Positions 1 through 10,723 are shown, numbered from the stretch's first letter. The stretch is 64,000 nucleotides of DNA from an uncultured Algibacter sp. (GCF_947495675.1 NZ_CANLZX010000001.1:310001-374000), one strand, 5' to 3'. The notes: generated by a model not told the origin, from the letters alone. Translations and numbers: made by a program.

Positions 1-211
1 CGCGCATTTTATCTAAATTTTCTTTGGTAAGCATGTAATCTTTCATGTTTTTGTCTTTCCAATGGTGGTAAGTAAATAATGGAAAGACTATTAAAAATAA
101 CCCTGTTACCCCAAAACCAATAAGTTTTTGAGAATACTTAACTTCTAGAGTAAACCCTAAAATAATGCTTGTAAAGGCAGCAATTGCTAATATGTAAATA
201 GCGTATTTCAT
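1..211 (-). CDS. Small membrane protein, C-terminus cut off by window edge
   Basis: An ATG at 209-211 opens a frame that runs off the left edge; 70 residues are visible. The N-terminus has two hydrophobic segments (about residues 4-20 and 31-47), followed by a charged cytosolic-looking stretch ending KENLDKMR. I do not recognise a domain. It starts 10 bases after the stop of the ClC channel gene on the same strand, so it is probably the last visible gene of an aspS-ClC-membrane protein run. A small two-helix protein of unknown function is all that can be supported. Confidence 0.6.
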   Translation of the reverse strand, partial: MKYAIYILAIAAFTSIILGFTLEVKYSQKLIGFGVTGLFLIVFPLFTYHHWKDKNMKDYMLTKENLDKMR

Positions 212-220
212 GTGTTTTTA

Positions 221-2008
221 CTACTGTGTAAAGTTTATTAATTGTTGTCTGTAAGCGGTTAATAATTTAGATCTGGAAATGTAGCCATAATATTTACCTC
301 CTTTAATAACAGGTAAATTCCATGCGCCACTAGATTTAAATTTATCCATAATGTCGTTCATGTTATCTTCATCGTAATTTATAATTCCGGCATCTGCGTG
401 CATAAGGCTAGACGCGTTTACTTTGTTGTAAAGGTCTGTATCAAACATCATATGTCTAATATCATCTAAACGTATTACGCCTAAAAATTCATCTTTATTA
501 TTTACTACAGGAAAATGGTTTCTTGAAGATTTTGCTACGGCATTTTTTAGAATATCTCCAAGTTTCATTTCGGGTTTTAAAATAATAAAATTAGTTTCTA
601 TTACCTTATCAATATCTAAAACCATTAAAACGTTTTTGTCTTTATCATGCGTCATGAGTTCCCCACGTTGTGCAAGTTTTAAGGTGTAAATAGAATGCGA
701 AACATAATATTTAGTGATGGCAAATGATATGGCTGATACAATCATAAGTGGTACAAATAATTCGTAGCCACTTGTAATTTCGGCAATTAAGAATATTGCA
801 GTTAGGGGCGCATGTAAAACTCCTGCCATTAAACCCGTCATGCCAATTAAGGTAAAGTTAGATTCTGATACATGAAAATCTAATCCAATATTATTTATAA
901 TTTTTGCAAATGCATTTCCTAAAACATTTCCCATAACTAAGGTTGGGATAAAAACACCACCAACACCACCGGCTCCAAAAGTAGTAGTCATGGCTATGGC
1001 TTTAAAAATTCCAATACCTAATAAAAGCCCTATGACTATCCAGATATTGGATAAGTCTAACTCAAAGGGTGTAGTTCCAATAGCAGCTAAATGGTCGCCC
1101 TTTAAAAGGTTATTCATAATACCATAACCCTCACCATAAAGGGGCGGAATAAAATAAAGCATGGTTCCAATAGCTAAGCCGCCAATTAAAAGGCGCAATG
1201 CACGACTTTCAAATTGTTTAAAAAAATTGGTTATAGTAAAAAACACTTTTGAAAAGTATACAGATGCAAGTCCTGTAAAAACCGCTAATAACACATAAAA
1301 GGCAATATCGTTTACTTCAAATTTATCTGTTAATTCAAATCGCAATAACACATCTGTTCCCAAAAACATGTAAGATGTAACTACAGCAGAAACTGATGCT
1401 AATAATAGAGGGACTAATGATGCAAAGGCGATATCAAGACTAAATATCTCAATTGCAAATATAATAGCAGCAATAGGTGCTTTAAACATGGATGCCATAG
1501 CGCCTGCAGCTGCACAGCCTATTAATAACATACGCGTTTTGCTGTTCATTCTAAATAAACGTGCAGCATTAGAGCCTAACGCTGCACCAACACTTACAGC
1601 CGGTCCTTGAAGTCCTACCGACCCACCAAATCCTGCTGTTAATGGTGCTGTTATAAGTGACGCATAAATATTGTATCTAGGTATAATACCGTTTAGTTTT
1701 GATATGGCATATAGAGTAGATGAAATACCATGCCCAATATGTTTTTTTAACCAAGTTTGCTTAATAACATATACCAAAAATAAGCCTATCATTGGGAAAA
1801 TAAAATACAATGAATTTTGGTAATTATTAAAAAAATCTATTTCGAAAAGTAAGCGGATATAGTGGGTTAAGTTTTTTAGAACAACAGTACCCATACCTGC
1901 TAAAAAGCCAACTAAAATACTTAGTATATAAACAAATTGACGCTCTGAAATATGTTTGTATTTCCAGATTAGAAATTTGCGTAATAGTTTATTGGCTAAT
2001 AAAGGCAT
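221..2008 (-). CDS. ClC-family chloride channel with C-terminal CBS pair
   Basis: This is a ClC anion channel/transporter of 595 residues: a polytopic membrane core (about residues 20-430) and two CBS domains (about 460-590) that usually sense nucleotides. The selectivity-filter region is present as GSVGLQGP near residues 129-136. The glutamate of the usual GxEGP motif, the gating and proton-exchange residue, is glutamine 134 here (codon CAA at 1607-1609). The helix holding the internal proton glutamate reads FAIEIF, with isoleucine where exchangers have a second glutamate, by my alignment. Both changes favour a passive channel rather than a chloride/proton antiporter. I chose the ATG at 2006-2008; the longer frame starts at a TTG inside the terminator stem that ends aspS. 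Confidence 0.93.
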   Translation of the reverse strand: MPLLANKLLRKFLIWKYKHISERQFVYILSILVGFLAGMGTVVLKNLTHYIRLLFEIDFFNNYQNSLYFIFPMIGLFLVYVIKQTWLKKHIGHGISSTLYAISKLNGIIPRYNIYASLITAPLTAGFGGSVGLQGPAVSVGAALGSNAARLFRMNSKTRMLLIGCAAAGAMASMFKAPIAAIIFAIEIFSLDIAFASLVPLLLASVSAVVTSYMFLGTDVLLRFELTDKFEVNDIAFYVLLAVFTGLASVYFSKVFFTITNFFKQFESRALRLLIGGLAIGTMLYFIPPLYGEGYGIMNNLLKGDHLAAIGTTPFELDLSNIWIVIGLLLGIGIFKAIAMTTTFGAGGVGGVFIPTLVMGNVLGNAFAKIINNIGLDFHVSESNFTLIGMTGLMAGVLHAPLTAIFLIAEITSGYELFVPLMIVSAISFAITKYYVSHSIYTLKLAQRGELMTHDKDKNVLMVLDIDKVIETNFIILKPEMKLGDILKNAVAKSSRNHFPVVNNKDEFLGVIRLDDIRHMMFDTDLYNKVNASSLMHADAGIINYDEDNMNDIMDKFKSSGAWNLPVIKGGKYYGYISRSKLLTAYRQQLINFTQ

Positions 2009-2020
2009 ATATAAAACTAC

Positions 2021-2047
2021 TAAAAAATCCTGCAAATTGCAGGATTT
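2021..2047 (-). terminator. Rho-independent terminator after aspS
   Basis: The arms AAATCCTGC (2025-2033) and GCAGGATTT (2039-2047) pair around a 5-base loop. On the minus strand a run of six T follows. It lies 6 bases after the aspS stop and before the ClC start, so ClC is probably expressed by read-through or at a lower level than aspS. Confidence 0.75.
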
Positions 2048-2053
2048 AATTAT

Positions 2054-3808
2054 TTATGATTTCAAATTAAGTTTTAAACTTAATTCTGTTAATTGTTCAT
2101 CATCAATTGGTGCCGGTGCATCTATCATAACATCGCGCCCAGAATTATTTTTTGGGAATGCAATAAAATCTCGAATAGTTTCTTGACCTCCTAAAATAGC
2201 AACCAATCTATCCAATCCAAAAGCTAAGCCACCATGTGGTGGTGCTCCATATTGAAAGGCATCCATTAAGAAGCCAAATTGAGCTTTAGCTTCTTCGGGT
2301 GTAAAGCCTAAATAATCAAACATTAGCGATTGGGTTTCTTTATCGTGTATTCTAATAGAACCACCTCCAATTTCGTTACCATTTAAAACCAAATCGTAAG
2401 CATTAGCTTTAACATCACCAGGATTCGTTTTTAGTAATTCTAATTGTCCTGGTTTAGGCGATGTAAAAGGATGATGCATGGCATGGTAACGCTTAGTGTC
2501 TTCGTCCCATTCCAATAACGGAAAATCCATAACCCATAGTGGTGCAAATTCTTTAGGGTTTCTTAATTCTAAACGTTCTGCAAGTTCCATACGTAATGCA
2601 CTTAATTGTGCGCGTACCTTATTTTTATCTCCAGAAAGTATACAAACTAAATCACCAGGTTTTGCTCCAGTAACCTCTGCCCATTTTGCTAAATCATCTT
2701 GATCGTAGAATTTATCAACAGACGATTTAAAGGAGCCATCATCATTACATCTAGAGTAAACCATACCTAAAGCACCTACTTGTGGGCGCTTTACCCAATC
2801 AATTAATTTGTCAATTTCCTTACGAGTATATTTATTACCTCCAGGAACCGCAATACCAACAACTAATTCGGCATTATTAAATACTCCAAAATCTTTATGT
2901 TGTGCTACAGCATTTAACTCGCCAAATTCCATCCCAAAACGAATATCTGGTTTGTCATTTCCATATAAACGCATGGCATCGTCGTACAATATTCTAGGGA
3001 ATTTTTCAACCTCTACACCGTTAACTTCTTTAAGTAAATGGCGCGTTAAGCCTTCAAAAGCATTTAAAATATCTTCTTGCTCGATAAATGACATTTCACA
3101 ATCTATTTGTGTGAATTCAGGTTGTCTATCAGCACGTAAATCTTCATCTCTAAAACACTTTACAATTTGAAAATATTTATCCATTCCACCAACCATTAGC
3201 AGTTGCTTAAAGGTTTGAGGAGATTGTGGAAGTGCGTAAAACTGCCCTTCGTTCATTCTTGAAGGTACAACAAAATCTCGAGCACCTTCAGGAGTAGATT
3301 TAATTAAATAAGGGGTTTCAACTTCAATAAAACCTTCTTTAGATAAATAATTTCTAACCTCTTGAGTAACTTTATGCCTAAAAATTAAGCTGTTTTTTAC
3401 AGGGTTACGACGAATATCTAGATAGCGATATTTCATTCTTAAATCTTCGCCACCATCCGTTTTATCTTCTATAGTAAAAGGAGGTAATAATGCTTTGTTT
3501 AAAATGTTTAACTCAGAAACTAGAATTTCTATATCTCCCGTGGGGATATTTGGATTTTTTGAAGCACGCTCAATAACCTTCCCTTTTACTTGAATAACGA
3601 ACTCACGACCTAGATTTTGAGCTTGCTCAATTAAATCTTTTGATGTGCGTTCTTCATCAAATACTAATTGGGTTATACCATAGCGGTCACGTAAATCTAC
3701 CCAAACAATAAATCCTTTATCTCTAGATTTTTGAACCCAACCAGAAAGGGTAACTTCTGTATTTATATTTGTAGCGTTTAATTCGCCACAATTATGACTT
3801 CTGTACAT
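2054..3808 (-). CDS. aspS: Aspartyl-tRNA synthetase
   Basis: Class II aminoacyl-tRNA synthetase of 584 residues that charges tRNA-Asp. Residues 1-105 form the OB-fold anticodon-binding domain. Motif 2 is [14 protein letters not shown] from residue 219, and motif 3 is [10 protein letters not shown] at 527-536. Between them (about 290-410) lies the bacterial GAD insertion domain, so this is the bacterial-type enzyme of normal length. The start [10 protein letters not shown] matches the family. A separate asnS in the window (39153-40586) means asparagine can be charged directly, so AspRS need not be non-discriminating. Confidence 0.98.
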   Translation of the reverse strand: MYRSHNCGELNATNINTEVTLSGWVQKSRDKGFIVWVDLRDRYGITQLVFDEERTSKDLIEQAQNLGREFVIQVKGKVIERASKNPNIPTGDIEILVSELNILNKALLPPFTIEDKTDGGEDLRMKYRYLDIRRNPVKNSLIFRHKVTQEVRNYLSKEGFIEVETPYLIKSTPEGARDFVVPSRMNEGQFYALPQSPQTFKQLLMVGGMDKYFQIVKCFRDEDLRADRQPEFTQIDCEMSFIEQEDILNAFEGLTRHLLKEVNGVEVEKFPRILYDDAMRLYGNDKPDIRFGMEFGELNAVAQHKDFGVFNNAELVVGIAVPGGNKYTRKEIDKLIDWVKRPQVGALGMVYSRCNDDGSFKSSVDKFYDQDDLAKWAEVTGAKPGDLVCILSGDKNKVRAQLSALRMELAERLELRNPKEFAPLWVMDFPLLEWDEDTKRYHAMHHPFTSPKPGQLELLKTNPGDVKANAYDLVLNGNEIGGGSIRIHDKETQSLMFDYLGFTPEEAKAQFGFLMDAFQYGAPPHGGLAFGLDRLVAILGGQETIRDFIAFPKNNSGRDVMIDAPAPIDDEQLTELSLKLNLKS

Positions 3809-3825
3809 ATTGAAATTTTGATGTG

Positions 3826-3833
3826 CAAATTTA
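3826..3833 (-). promoter_or_regulatory. Probable -7 box for aspS
   Basis: The minus strand reads TAAATTTG, matching the Bacteroidota -7 consensus TAnnTTTG, 18 bases before the aspS ATG. Nineteen bases further upstream is TTC rather than TTG, so the -33 element is imperfect. Confidence 0.45.
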
Positions 3834-4097
3834 ATGAAATACGACAGAGTATGAATTTTTTATAACTGTTTTTTTAGATTGAAAGTGTTTATTGTGATGG
3901 TGAGGGTGGATAATTCAACTTAGATACTTGTTTTAATGAATTCCTAACGTATTTAATTGTATCGTAATAAAATCTTAACATTTTAATTAAAATTTTATCA
4001 AAATAACATATGCGCGCATAATATTTTGAACATTATTAATCGATTAAATCTATAATATGCATATATTAGCGTTAACTAACTCAAAATAAATACTATT

Positions 4098-6956
4098 ATG
4101 ATTAAAATTTTACATTTTAAAAAAATAATGTTTCTGCTTCTTATAGGAATATCAGGAACATTATCAGGACAAGAAATTTCAGGTAATGTTACAGACGATT
4201 CTGGAGCACTACCAGGTGTATCTGTAGTTATAAAAGGAACAACTACAGGGACTAGTACAGATTTTGACGGAAACTATTCAATTGATGCCAATATAGGTGA
4301 TACACTTGTGTTTTCATATGTAGGATATGACACACAACAAGTTGAAGTAACAGGTAATATTATAAACGTTGTATTAAAATCTGGTGTAGCGTTAGATGAA
4401 GTTGTACTTATTGGTTCTAGAAATCCTAGTAGATCAGTAGTAGATTCGCCTGTGCCTGTTGATGTAATAAATGTAGCAGAATTAACATCTGCTGGCCCAC
4501 AGGTAAATTTAAATCAAATATTAAATTTTGTGGCACCTTCATTTACATCAAACACACAAACTATTTCTGATGGAACAGATCATATTGACCCAGCTTCATT
4601 AAGAGGTTTAGGGCCAGATCAAGTATTGGTTTTAATTAACGGAAAAAGAAGACATAATTCATCTCTAGTTAATGTTAACGGAACATTTGGTCGAGGTAGT
4701 GTAGGTACAGATTTAAATGCCATACCATCTGGAGCAATTAAGCGATTAGAAGTTTTGCGTGATGGTGCTGCAGCACAATACGGATCGGATGCCATTGCTG
4801 GGGTTATTAATATTGTTTTAAATGATAATGTTAATGAATTGACATTAAATATGACTACAGGAGCACATTTTTCTGAAAACTCTAATAATCAAACAGGAGG
4901 AGTTGATGGAGAAACCGTAAATATTAGTGCAAATTATGGATTGTCTTTAGGAGATAAAGGTGGTTATATTAATTTTACAGGTGATTTTGATTACAGAGAA
5001 CATTATAGCAGAATGAAAGAATGGGAAGGTGATGTTTTCAATCTATATAATACAGTAGAGCGATTTGCTAGCAATGATGGGTATAGCTTAGCCAATTTAT
5101 TAGATGATAATGTAGATGATGTTATTCAATATGGTAATCAAGCAGGATTGGGTTTAAGTCCAACAGCAACAAAGGCAGAATTACAAGCCATTTTAGGAGA
5201 TGATAATACAGCGGCTGAATTAACAGCAAGAGGATTAGAAAGAAGTGATTTTAACATGCGTGTAGGTCAATCTGAAGTTCGTGGTGGTCGCTTTTTTGCA
5301 AACATGTCTATACCACTAGATGAAGATGGTACAGAATTATACTCTTTTGCAGGAATGAGTTCTAGAAAAGGAAATTCTGCTGGGTTTTATCGTTTACCAA
5401 ACCAAAGTAGAACTTATACACCAGCCTATATAAATGGTTTTTTACCTGAAATTAATTCAACAATTTCTGATAAGTCTTTTGCTGTAGGTATTAAAGGTAT
5501 CGTTAACGGTTGGAACATTGATTTAAGTAACACATACGGAAAAAATGGTTTTTTATATACCATAGGTAATACTTTTAATGCTTCACGCCAAAATGCATCT
5601 CCAACAACTTTTGATGCTGGAGGTTTTAACTTTGCACAGAATACTGTTAATTTAGATATTAATCAGTTTTATGATGATGTTTTAAGCGGGCTTAACGTAG
5701 CATTTGGTGCAGAATACCGTTTAGAAAATTATGAAATTGTTGCAGGAGAAGAAGCATCATACGGTCAGTATACTCAAGAAGGTGAGTTAATCACTCTACC
5801 TACACAAAGTCCATCTGTTGACTTTTTTGGAAACGGAAGACCAGGTGGGTCTCAAGTTTTTCCAGGTTTTAGTCCAGCTAACGAATTATCTAGAGATAGA
5901 AGTAGTATAGCAGGTTATTTTGATTTAGAAGCAGATTTTTCTGAGACTTTTTTAGCAAGTTTTGCAACTCGTTTTGAAAACTATTCAGATTTTGGATCGA
6001 CTATTAATTTTAAATTAGCTACAAGATTAAAGGCTAGTGAAAATTTAAATCTTAGAGCTGCTTTAAATACTGGTTTTAGAGCGCCGTCTTTACATCAATT
6101 AAATTTCAATTCAACATCAACCATATTTCAAGATGGAATTCCTGTTGAGGTTGGAACCTTTTCAAACGATAGTAGAGCAGCAAAACTTTTAGGAATTCCA
6201 CAATTAAAAGAAGAGACTTCCAGAAGTATAAGTTTAGGATTTACTGCAAATATGCCAGATGCTAATGTAACTGTTACTGTTGATGGTTATTGGGTTGGTA
6301 TAGATGATAGAGTTGTGTATACAGGACAGTTTAGAGGTCCAGGAACAGGAACAGAGTTAGATAATTTATTATCTCAAGCGAATGCCTCTGCTGCTTCATT
6401 TTTTGCAAATGCGATTGATACCGAATCGAAAGGTATTGATGCTGTAGTTACTTGGGATTTTGTAGTAGCTAATAAAGCAAAATTAAAAAACACCTTTTCT
6501 GCAACTTTATCTAAAACAAAAAAAGTTGGAGATATTAAAGCTTCTAGAGTTTTAGAAGATGCAGGTTTAGTAGATACTTATTTTCCTGAAGACAGTAGAA
6601 TTTACCTTGAGGAAGCGGTGCCGCGTACTAAAATGAATTTAACTAATAATTTATCTTCTGGTAATTGGAATGTGTTTTTAAGAAATGTTTGGTTTGGTGA
6701 AGTTTCTGAAGCAACTGCTAATGTAGATAATCAACAAGTTTTTGGATCAAAATTAGTAACCGATTTATCATTTGGTTATAAAGCATCTGAAAGTTTAACA
6801 CTTACTGTAGGAGCAAACAATTTATTAGATGTTTATCCAGATAGAGCAATTGAAGCTAATAGAAGTGGTGGTCGTTTTGATTGGTCAAGACGTTCTCAAC
6901 AATTTGGTATTGGAGGGCGTTTCCTTTTTGCTAGATTAAGCTTTAAATTAAAATAA
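4098..6956 (+). CDS. TonB-dependent receptor with carboxypeptidase-regulatory-like domain
   Basis: Outer-membrane active-transport barrel of 952 residues. A signal peptide (about 1-25, ending SGQ) is followed by a CarboxypepD_reg-like domain (about 26-95, ending in the SYVGYDTQQVEV strand). A plug domain (about 105-240) carries the LRDGAAAQYGSDAIAGVINI signature, and the rest is the 22-strand barrel, ending in aromatic-rich FLFARLSFKLK. Substrate uptake would depend on a TonB/ExbB/ExbD system such as the one at 33880-36211. There is no SusD partner next to it, which argues against a classical SusC glycan receptor; the substrate is not evident. It is a single-gene unit with a strong terminator behind it. 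Confidence 0.93.
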   Translation: MIKILHFKKIMFLLLIGISGTLSGQEISGNVTDDSGALPGVSVVIKGTTTGTSTDFDGNYSIDANIGDTLVFSYVGYDTQQVEVTGNIINVVLKSGVALDEVVLIGSRNPSRSVVDSPVPVDVINVAELTSAGPQVNLNQILNFVAPSFTSNTQTISDGTDHIDPASLRGLGPDQVLVLINGKRRHNSSLVNVNGTFGRGSVGTDLNAIPSGAIKRLEVLRDGAAAQYGSDAIAGVINIVLNDNVNELTLNMTTGAHFSENSNNQTGGVDGETVNISANYGLSLGDKGGYINFTGDFDYREHYSRMKEWEGDVFNLYNTVERFASNDGYSLANLLDDNVDDVIQYGNQAGLGLSPTATKAELQAILGDDNTAAELTARGLERSDFNMRVGQSEVRGGRFFANMSIPLDEDGTELYSFAGMSSRKGNSAGFYRLPNQSRTYTPAYINGFLPEINSTISDKSFAVGIKGIVNGWNIDLSNTYGKNGFLYTIGNTFNASRQNASPTTFDAGGFNFAQNTVNLDINQFYDDVLSGLNVAFGAEYRLENYEIVAGEEASYGQYTQEGELITLPTQSPSVDFFGNGRPGGSQVFPGFSPANELSRDRSSIAGYFDLEADFSETFLASFATRFENYSDFGSTINFKLATRLKASENLNLRAALNTGFRAPSLHQLNFNSTSTIFQDGIPVEVGTFSNDSRAAKLLGIPQLKEETSRSISLGFTANMPDANVTVTVDGYWVGIDDRVVYTGQFRGPGTGTELDNLLSQANASAASFFANAIDTESKGIDAVVTWDFVVANKAKLKNTFSATLSKTKKVGDIKASRVLEDAGLVDTYFPEDSRIYLEEAVPRTKMNLTNNLSSGNWNVFLRNVWFGEVSEATANVDNQQVFGSKLVTDLSFGYKASESLTLTVGANNLLDVYPDRAIEANRSGGRFDWSRRSQQFGIGGRFLFARLSFKLK

Positions 6957-6980
6957 AGAATAATAAATATTAATTAATCA

Positions 6981-7009
6981 AAAAGCCCCAACAATTGTTG
7001 GGGCTTTTC
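6981..7009 (+). terminator. Strong terminator after the TonB receptor
   Basis: The 28-base perfect palindrome has arms AAAAGCCCCAACAA and TTGTTGGGGCTTTT, centred between 6994 and 6995 and located 24 bases after the receptor stop. T runs on both strands mean it could work in both directions. Confidence 0.9.
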
Positions 7010-7054
7010 TTCGCTATTAACTAATCCTTCTGATCTAAGAACAAAAAGGATGCT

Positions 7055-7153
7055 TTTAAAATAACTTGCTAAAAGTTATTTTAAATCATATTGTCATTCT
7101 TACATTTAAAGAGTATGACAATTTCCAATTGAAACCTCAATTAAAATCGAGGT
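7055..7153. other. Three consecutive hairpins between convergent genes
   Basis: Three inverted repeats follow one another. The first has 13-base arms at 7055-7067 and 7073-7085. The second is ATTGTCAT (7090-7097) with ATGACAAT (7115-7122). The third is ACCTC (7134-7138) with GAGGT (7149-7153). They lie downstream of the RND gene on the minus strand and probably end or protect that operon's mRNA. Confidence 0.5.
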
Positions 7154-7171
7154 AATTATTTTCAAATTAAT

Positions 7172-10100
7172 CTAAACGTTTTTTAAATTGTAATTTTCTT
7201 CTGCGATTAATGCTTCTTCATTTGAAACACGATCTTTGTATAACCACATTTTAAATTTCGTGACAAGATAAAATAAAATTGGGACAACTATTAATGTTAA
7301 AAAAGTTGCTACCAAAAGTCCGTAAATTACTGTCCAAGCAAGGGGTCCCCAGAAAATAACATTATCACCACCCATATAAATATTAGCATCAAAATCGCTA
7401 AAAAAGGTAAAGAAGTTAATATTTAGTCCTGTTGCTAATGGAATTAATCCTAAAATAGTAGTGATTGCTGTTAATAAAACAGGGCGTAAACGAGCTTTTC
7501 CACCTTTTACTATAGCTTCTATTAGGTCGTCTTGACCTAAGTATTGTTCTTCTTCTAAATTGTTTTTAATTTTTCTTCTGTCTATTAATAACTGAGTATA
7601 ATCTAAAAGGACTACACCATTATTAACTACAATACCTGCCAGCGATATAATTCCCATCATAGTCATCATAATTACAAATGAACTACCAGTAGCAACGATA
7701 CCACCAAATACGCCTATAAGGCTTAAGAAAATAGCTAGCATAATTATGCCTGGTTTTGAAACAGAATTAAATTGAAATATTAAAATAAAGAAAATTAGCC
7801 CTAAACCTGTAAAAAAGGCTCCCATTAGAAAAGCCATTTGTTTATTTTGTTCTTCAATTTGGCCAGTATAGTCTATTTTAACGCTGTCTGGTTGTTCTGT
7901 AAAACCTTGCATTTCATTTCTAATTTTTGAAACAATGGCACCTGCATCTGTAAACCCTGGCGCTAATGCAGAGTATAATGTAACTACTCGTTTTACATCT
8001 TTATGTTTTATTGCACTAAAACCAGAGCTATTTGATTGTTTTGCGACTGTTGAAACAGGAATCTCTTTTATTTGCCCTGAAGCCATATCTCTAAACGTTA
8101 TTTTCTGATTGAAAAGAGCACTAGAATTATATCTATTTTCTTCATTAAAACGCACATAAATATCATAATCTTCACCATCTTCTTTAAAAATACCAGCTTT
8201 GGCTCCAAAAATCGAGTTACGAAGTTGTTGTCCTACTTGTCCAGAAGTAACACCTAGTTCACCAGCTTTTTTTCTATCAACAATTACTTGCATTGATGGT
8301 TTAGATTTATTTACATCTATTTTCAATTCATCAATACCTTGAATGTTTTTAGAGTTAATAAAATCTCGCATTTTTTCGGCAGTAGCAATTAGCTCACCAT
8401 AATCTTCACCTTCTAACTCTACGTTAATTGGATAACCTGCAGGAGGACCAACAGCATCTTTTTCAACAGAAATTGCAACACCAGGATAGATGTCTTTTAA
8501 ATCTTCTTGAACTTTTTTAAGTAGTTCTTGACTATCTGCTCCTTCTCTAAACTTATACTCACGCATGGTAGCTGTAATTTTACCACGATGAGGCATTTCT
8601 GCTGCAGAGCCACCATCGGTTTGTGGATTACCAGCTCCTTCACCAACTTGCGATACAGCACTTTCTGTTAAAAAATTATAATCACCGTGCATATAGGCTT
8701 CGTCTTTTATAATTTTATAAACACGTTGCTCTATATCATTAGTGATAGCATTTGTTTTTTTAATATCTGTACCTTCAGGATATTCTATATAAACTATGAT
8801 TTGATTTGGTGTATTATCTGGGAAAAATTCAACCTTTGTGCGTTGGCTACCTACCGAAGCACCAAATCCCATAAAAGCAATAATAAGAAGTACAAATGTA
8901 CCAATGGTTATTAATGCTGGCTTTTTACCACTTAAAGCAAAGCGTAGTGATTTTTCGTAAGTACGCTCCCATATAGGTAAAACGTAATTTTGAAAATCGT
9001 TTGCCCAATTTCTAAGAAATAAACGATAAGCCCAAAGTAAAATAATTGAAAAAATCATTACACTTCCTAAGCCTCGTATATTTCCTCCAAAAATTAAAAT
9101 TAATAAACCTGTGCCTCCAATAATAACTGAAAGTTTAATGATGTTTTTATAAGGCATTTCTTTGTCTTCAATAGTCATGTATTGAGAGACTAAAACCGAA
9201 TTAAAAAATATGGCAACAAATAATGACGACCCAAGTACTACAGATAAAGTAATTGGGAAATATATCATAAACTGTCCCATAACCCCTGGCCATAAACCTA
9301 AGGGAATAAAAGCAGCTACTGTGGTTGCGGTAGATATTATAATTGGAAATGCAATTTCACCAATACCTTTTTTAGCAGCTTCAACTCTGTTCATGCCTTC
9401 TTCGGCCATTAATCGGTATACGTTTTCAACAACAACAATACCATTATCTACTAGCATACCTAGCCCCATTATCAACCCAAAGAGTATCATGGTATTCATC
9501 GTATAACCTAAATAATCTAAAATCATAAGGGACATAAACATTGACATAGGAATAGCAAACCCAACAAACAAAGCGTTTTTAAATCCTAAGAAGAACATTA
9601 AAACGGTTACAACCAGAATGATACCAAATATGATGTTGTTTACTAAATCATCTACTTGACCAATAGTTTTTGAAGATTGATCATTAGCTATGGTTACTTT
9701 TAAATCTGGAGGGAATTTATTATCTAAAGCATTTTTAACTATCACTTGAATTTGCTCTGCAGCTGCTACCATGTTTTTCCCTGCTCGTTTTTTAACATCA
9801 AGCATAACTACAGGTTCTCCAAATTCTCTTGCATAAGTTGTTCTGTCTTCATCTTTAAATGTGACTATTGCAATATCTTTTAGATAAATGGGATTGTTTT
9901 TCTCTGATTTTACAACAAAATTTTCTAGCTCTTTAGGGTCTTCAATTTCGCCTAAAATCCTAATAGTTCTTCGTTGTCCGCTAGTAATCAAATTACCTGC
10001 AGACATGGTCATGTTTTCGCTATTAATGGTGTTTGTAATATCATTAAAGCTAACTTGAGCAGCCATCATTTTGTATATATCTACAGCCACTTCAACTTCT

Positions 10101-10705
10101 TTTTCTTGAGCACCACGAATATCAACCTGCTTTATTTCCTGAAGCCCTTCAATTTCATCTTCTAGGTATTCACCAAATTCCTTAAGTTTATCAACTGGAT
10201 AGTCGCCTGATATATTAATATTTAAAATAGGGATTTCTTCAGACATGCTTAAGTCGAATACATTAGGCTCTACTTTGGCGCCATTAAATGTTGGCCAATC
10301 TTCGCCAGCAGTTTCAGAATCTACCTCGTCTTTAACCTTTTGCATTGCAGCTTCAACAGTAATATTTTCATCAAATTCTACAACTACAATCGAGTAATCT
10401 TCTTGTGATGTTGAGGTAATTTCAACAACATTACTTACAGTTTTAAGTTTGTCTTCAATAGGATCTGTAATAAGCTTTTCAATATCTTCAGCTGTATTAC
10501 CTGGGTAAATAGAGCTTATGTATATTTTGGTTTCTTTAATTTCTGGAAAGCTTTCTCGAGGCATACTAAAATACGCACCTGTTCCTAAAAAGAGTATTAA
10601 AGCAATCAAAACATACATAGTTGTTTTGTTATTGATAGCCCATGATGAAAGTGCGAATTCTTTATCTACTTTCTTTATGTTTTTCTTCTTTTTATTTTTA
10701 GTCAT
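7172..10705 (-). CDS. RND efflux permease (AcrB/HAE1-like)
   Basis: Inner-membrane resistance-nodulation-division pump of 1177 residues. It has two repeats of a large periplasmic domain and transmembrane bundle, with 12 expected helices, including a first helix near residue 30. The helix-4 motif reads LVDNGIVVVENVYR: the first aspartate of the AcrB pair is kept and the second is asparagine, as is common in this subfamily. Helix 10 reads GIVVNNGVVLLDY. It is the last gene of tetR-tolC-MFP-RND, 18 bases after the MFP stop, so it should work with the two proteins encoded upstream as a tripartite pump. The substrate cannot be told from sequence. About 130 residues exceed the usual AcrB length, including an N-terminal lysine-rich extension. 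Confidence 0.95.
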   Translation of the reverse strand: MTKNKKKKNIKKVDKEFALSSWAINNKTTMYVLIALILFLGTGAYFSMPRESFPEIKETKIYISSIYPGNTAEDIEKLITDPIEDKLKTVSNVVEITSTSQEDYSIVVVEFDENITVEAAMQKVKDEVDSETAGEDWPTFNGAKVEPNVFDLSMSEEIPILNINISGDYPVDKLKEFGEYLEDEIEGLQEIKQVDIRGAQEKEVEVAVDIYKMMAAQVSFNDITNTINSENMTMSAGNLITSGQRRTIRILGEIEDPKELENFVVKSEKNNPIYLKDIAIVTFKDEDRTTYAREFGEPVVMLDVKKRAGKNMVAAAEQIQVIVKNALDNKFPPDLKVTIANDQSSKTIGQVDDLVNNIIFGIILVVTVLMFFLGFKNALFVGFAIPMSMFMSLMILDYLGYTMNTMILFGLIMGLGMLVDNGIVVVENVYRLMAEEGMNRVEAAKKGIGEIAFPIIISTATTVAAFIPLGLWPGVMGQFMIYFPITLSVVLGSSLFVAIFFNSVLVSQYMTIEDKEMPYKNIIKLSVIIGGTGLLILIFGGNIRGLGSVMIFSIILLWAYRLFLRNWANDFQNYVLPIWERTYEKSLRFALSGKKPALITIGTFVLLIIAFMGFGASVGSQRTKVEFFPDNTPNQIIVYIEYPEGTDIKKTNAITNDIEQRVYKIIKDEAYMHGDYNFLTESAVSQVGEGAGNPQTDGGSAAEMPHRGKITATMREYKFREGADSQELLKKVQEDLKDIYPGVAISVEKDAVGPPAGYPINVELEGEDYGELIATAEKMRDFINSKNIQGIDELKIDVNKSKPSMQVIVDRKKAGELGVTSGQVGQQLRNSIFGAKAGIFKEDGEDYDIYVRFNEENRYNSSALFNQKITFRDMASGQIKEIPVSTVAKQSNSSGFSAIKHKDVKRVVTLYSALAPGFTDAGAIVSKIRNEMQGFTEQPDSVKIDYTGQIEEQNKQMAFLMGAFFTGLGLIFFILIFQFNSVSKPGIIMLAIFLSLIGVFGGIVATGSSFVIMMTMMGIISLAGIVVNNGVVLLDYTQLLIDRRKIKNNLEEEQYLGQDDLIEAIVKGGKARLRPVLLTAITTILGLIPLATGLNINFFTFFSDFDANIYMGGDNVIFWGPLAWTVIYGLLVATFLTLIVVPILFYLVTKFKMWLYKDRVSNEEALIAEENYNLKNV

Positions 10706-10723
10706 TTGATTTGGTGTTTAAGG

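Noticed and set aside
2496..3170. Open frames on the plus strand inside aspS
   Set aside because: They are antisense shadows of a strongly conserved gene, and their composition reflects the reverse complement of its codons.
3890..4097. Promoter of the TonB receptor gene
   Set aside because: No exact TAnnTTTG with a proper -33 was found in the 289-base gap; near matches such as ATATTTTG around 4022 are expected by chance in such AT-rich DNA.
9440..9470. Asparagine in place of the second helix-4 aspartate in the RND pump
   Set aside because: At first it looked like an inactive pump, but VDN at this place is common in RND permeases of this group and is not evidence of loss of function.
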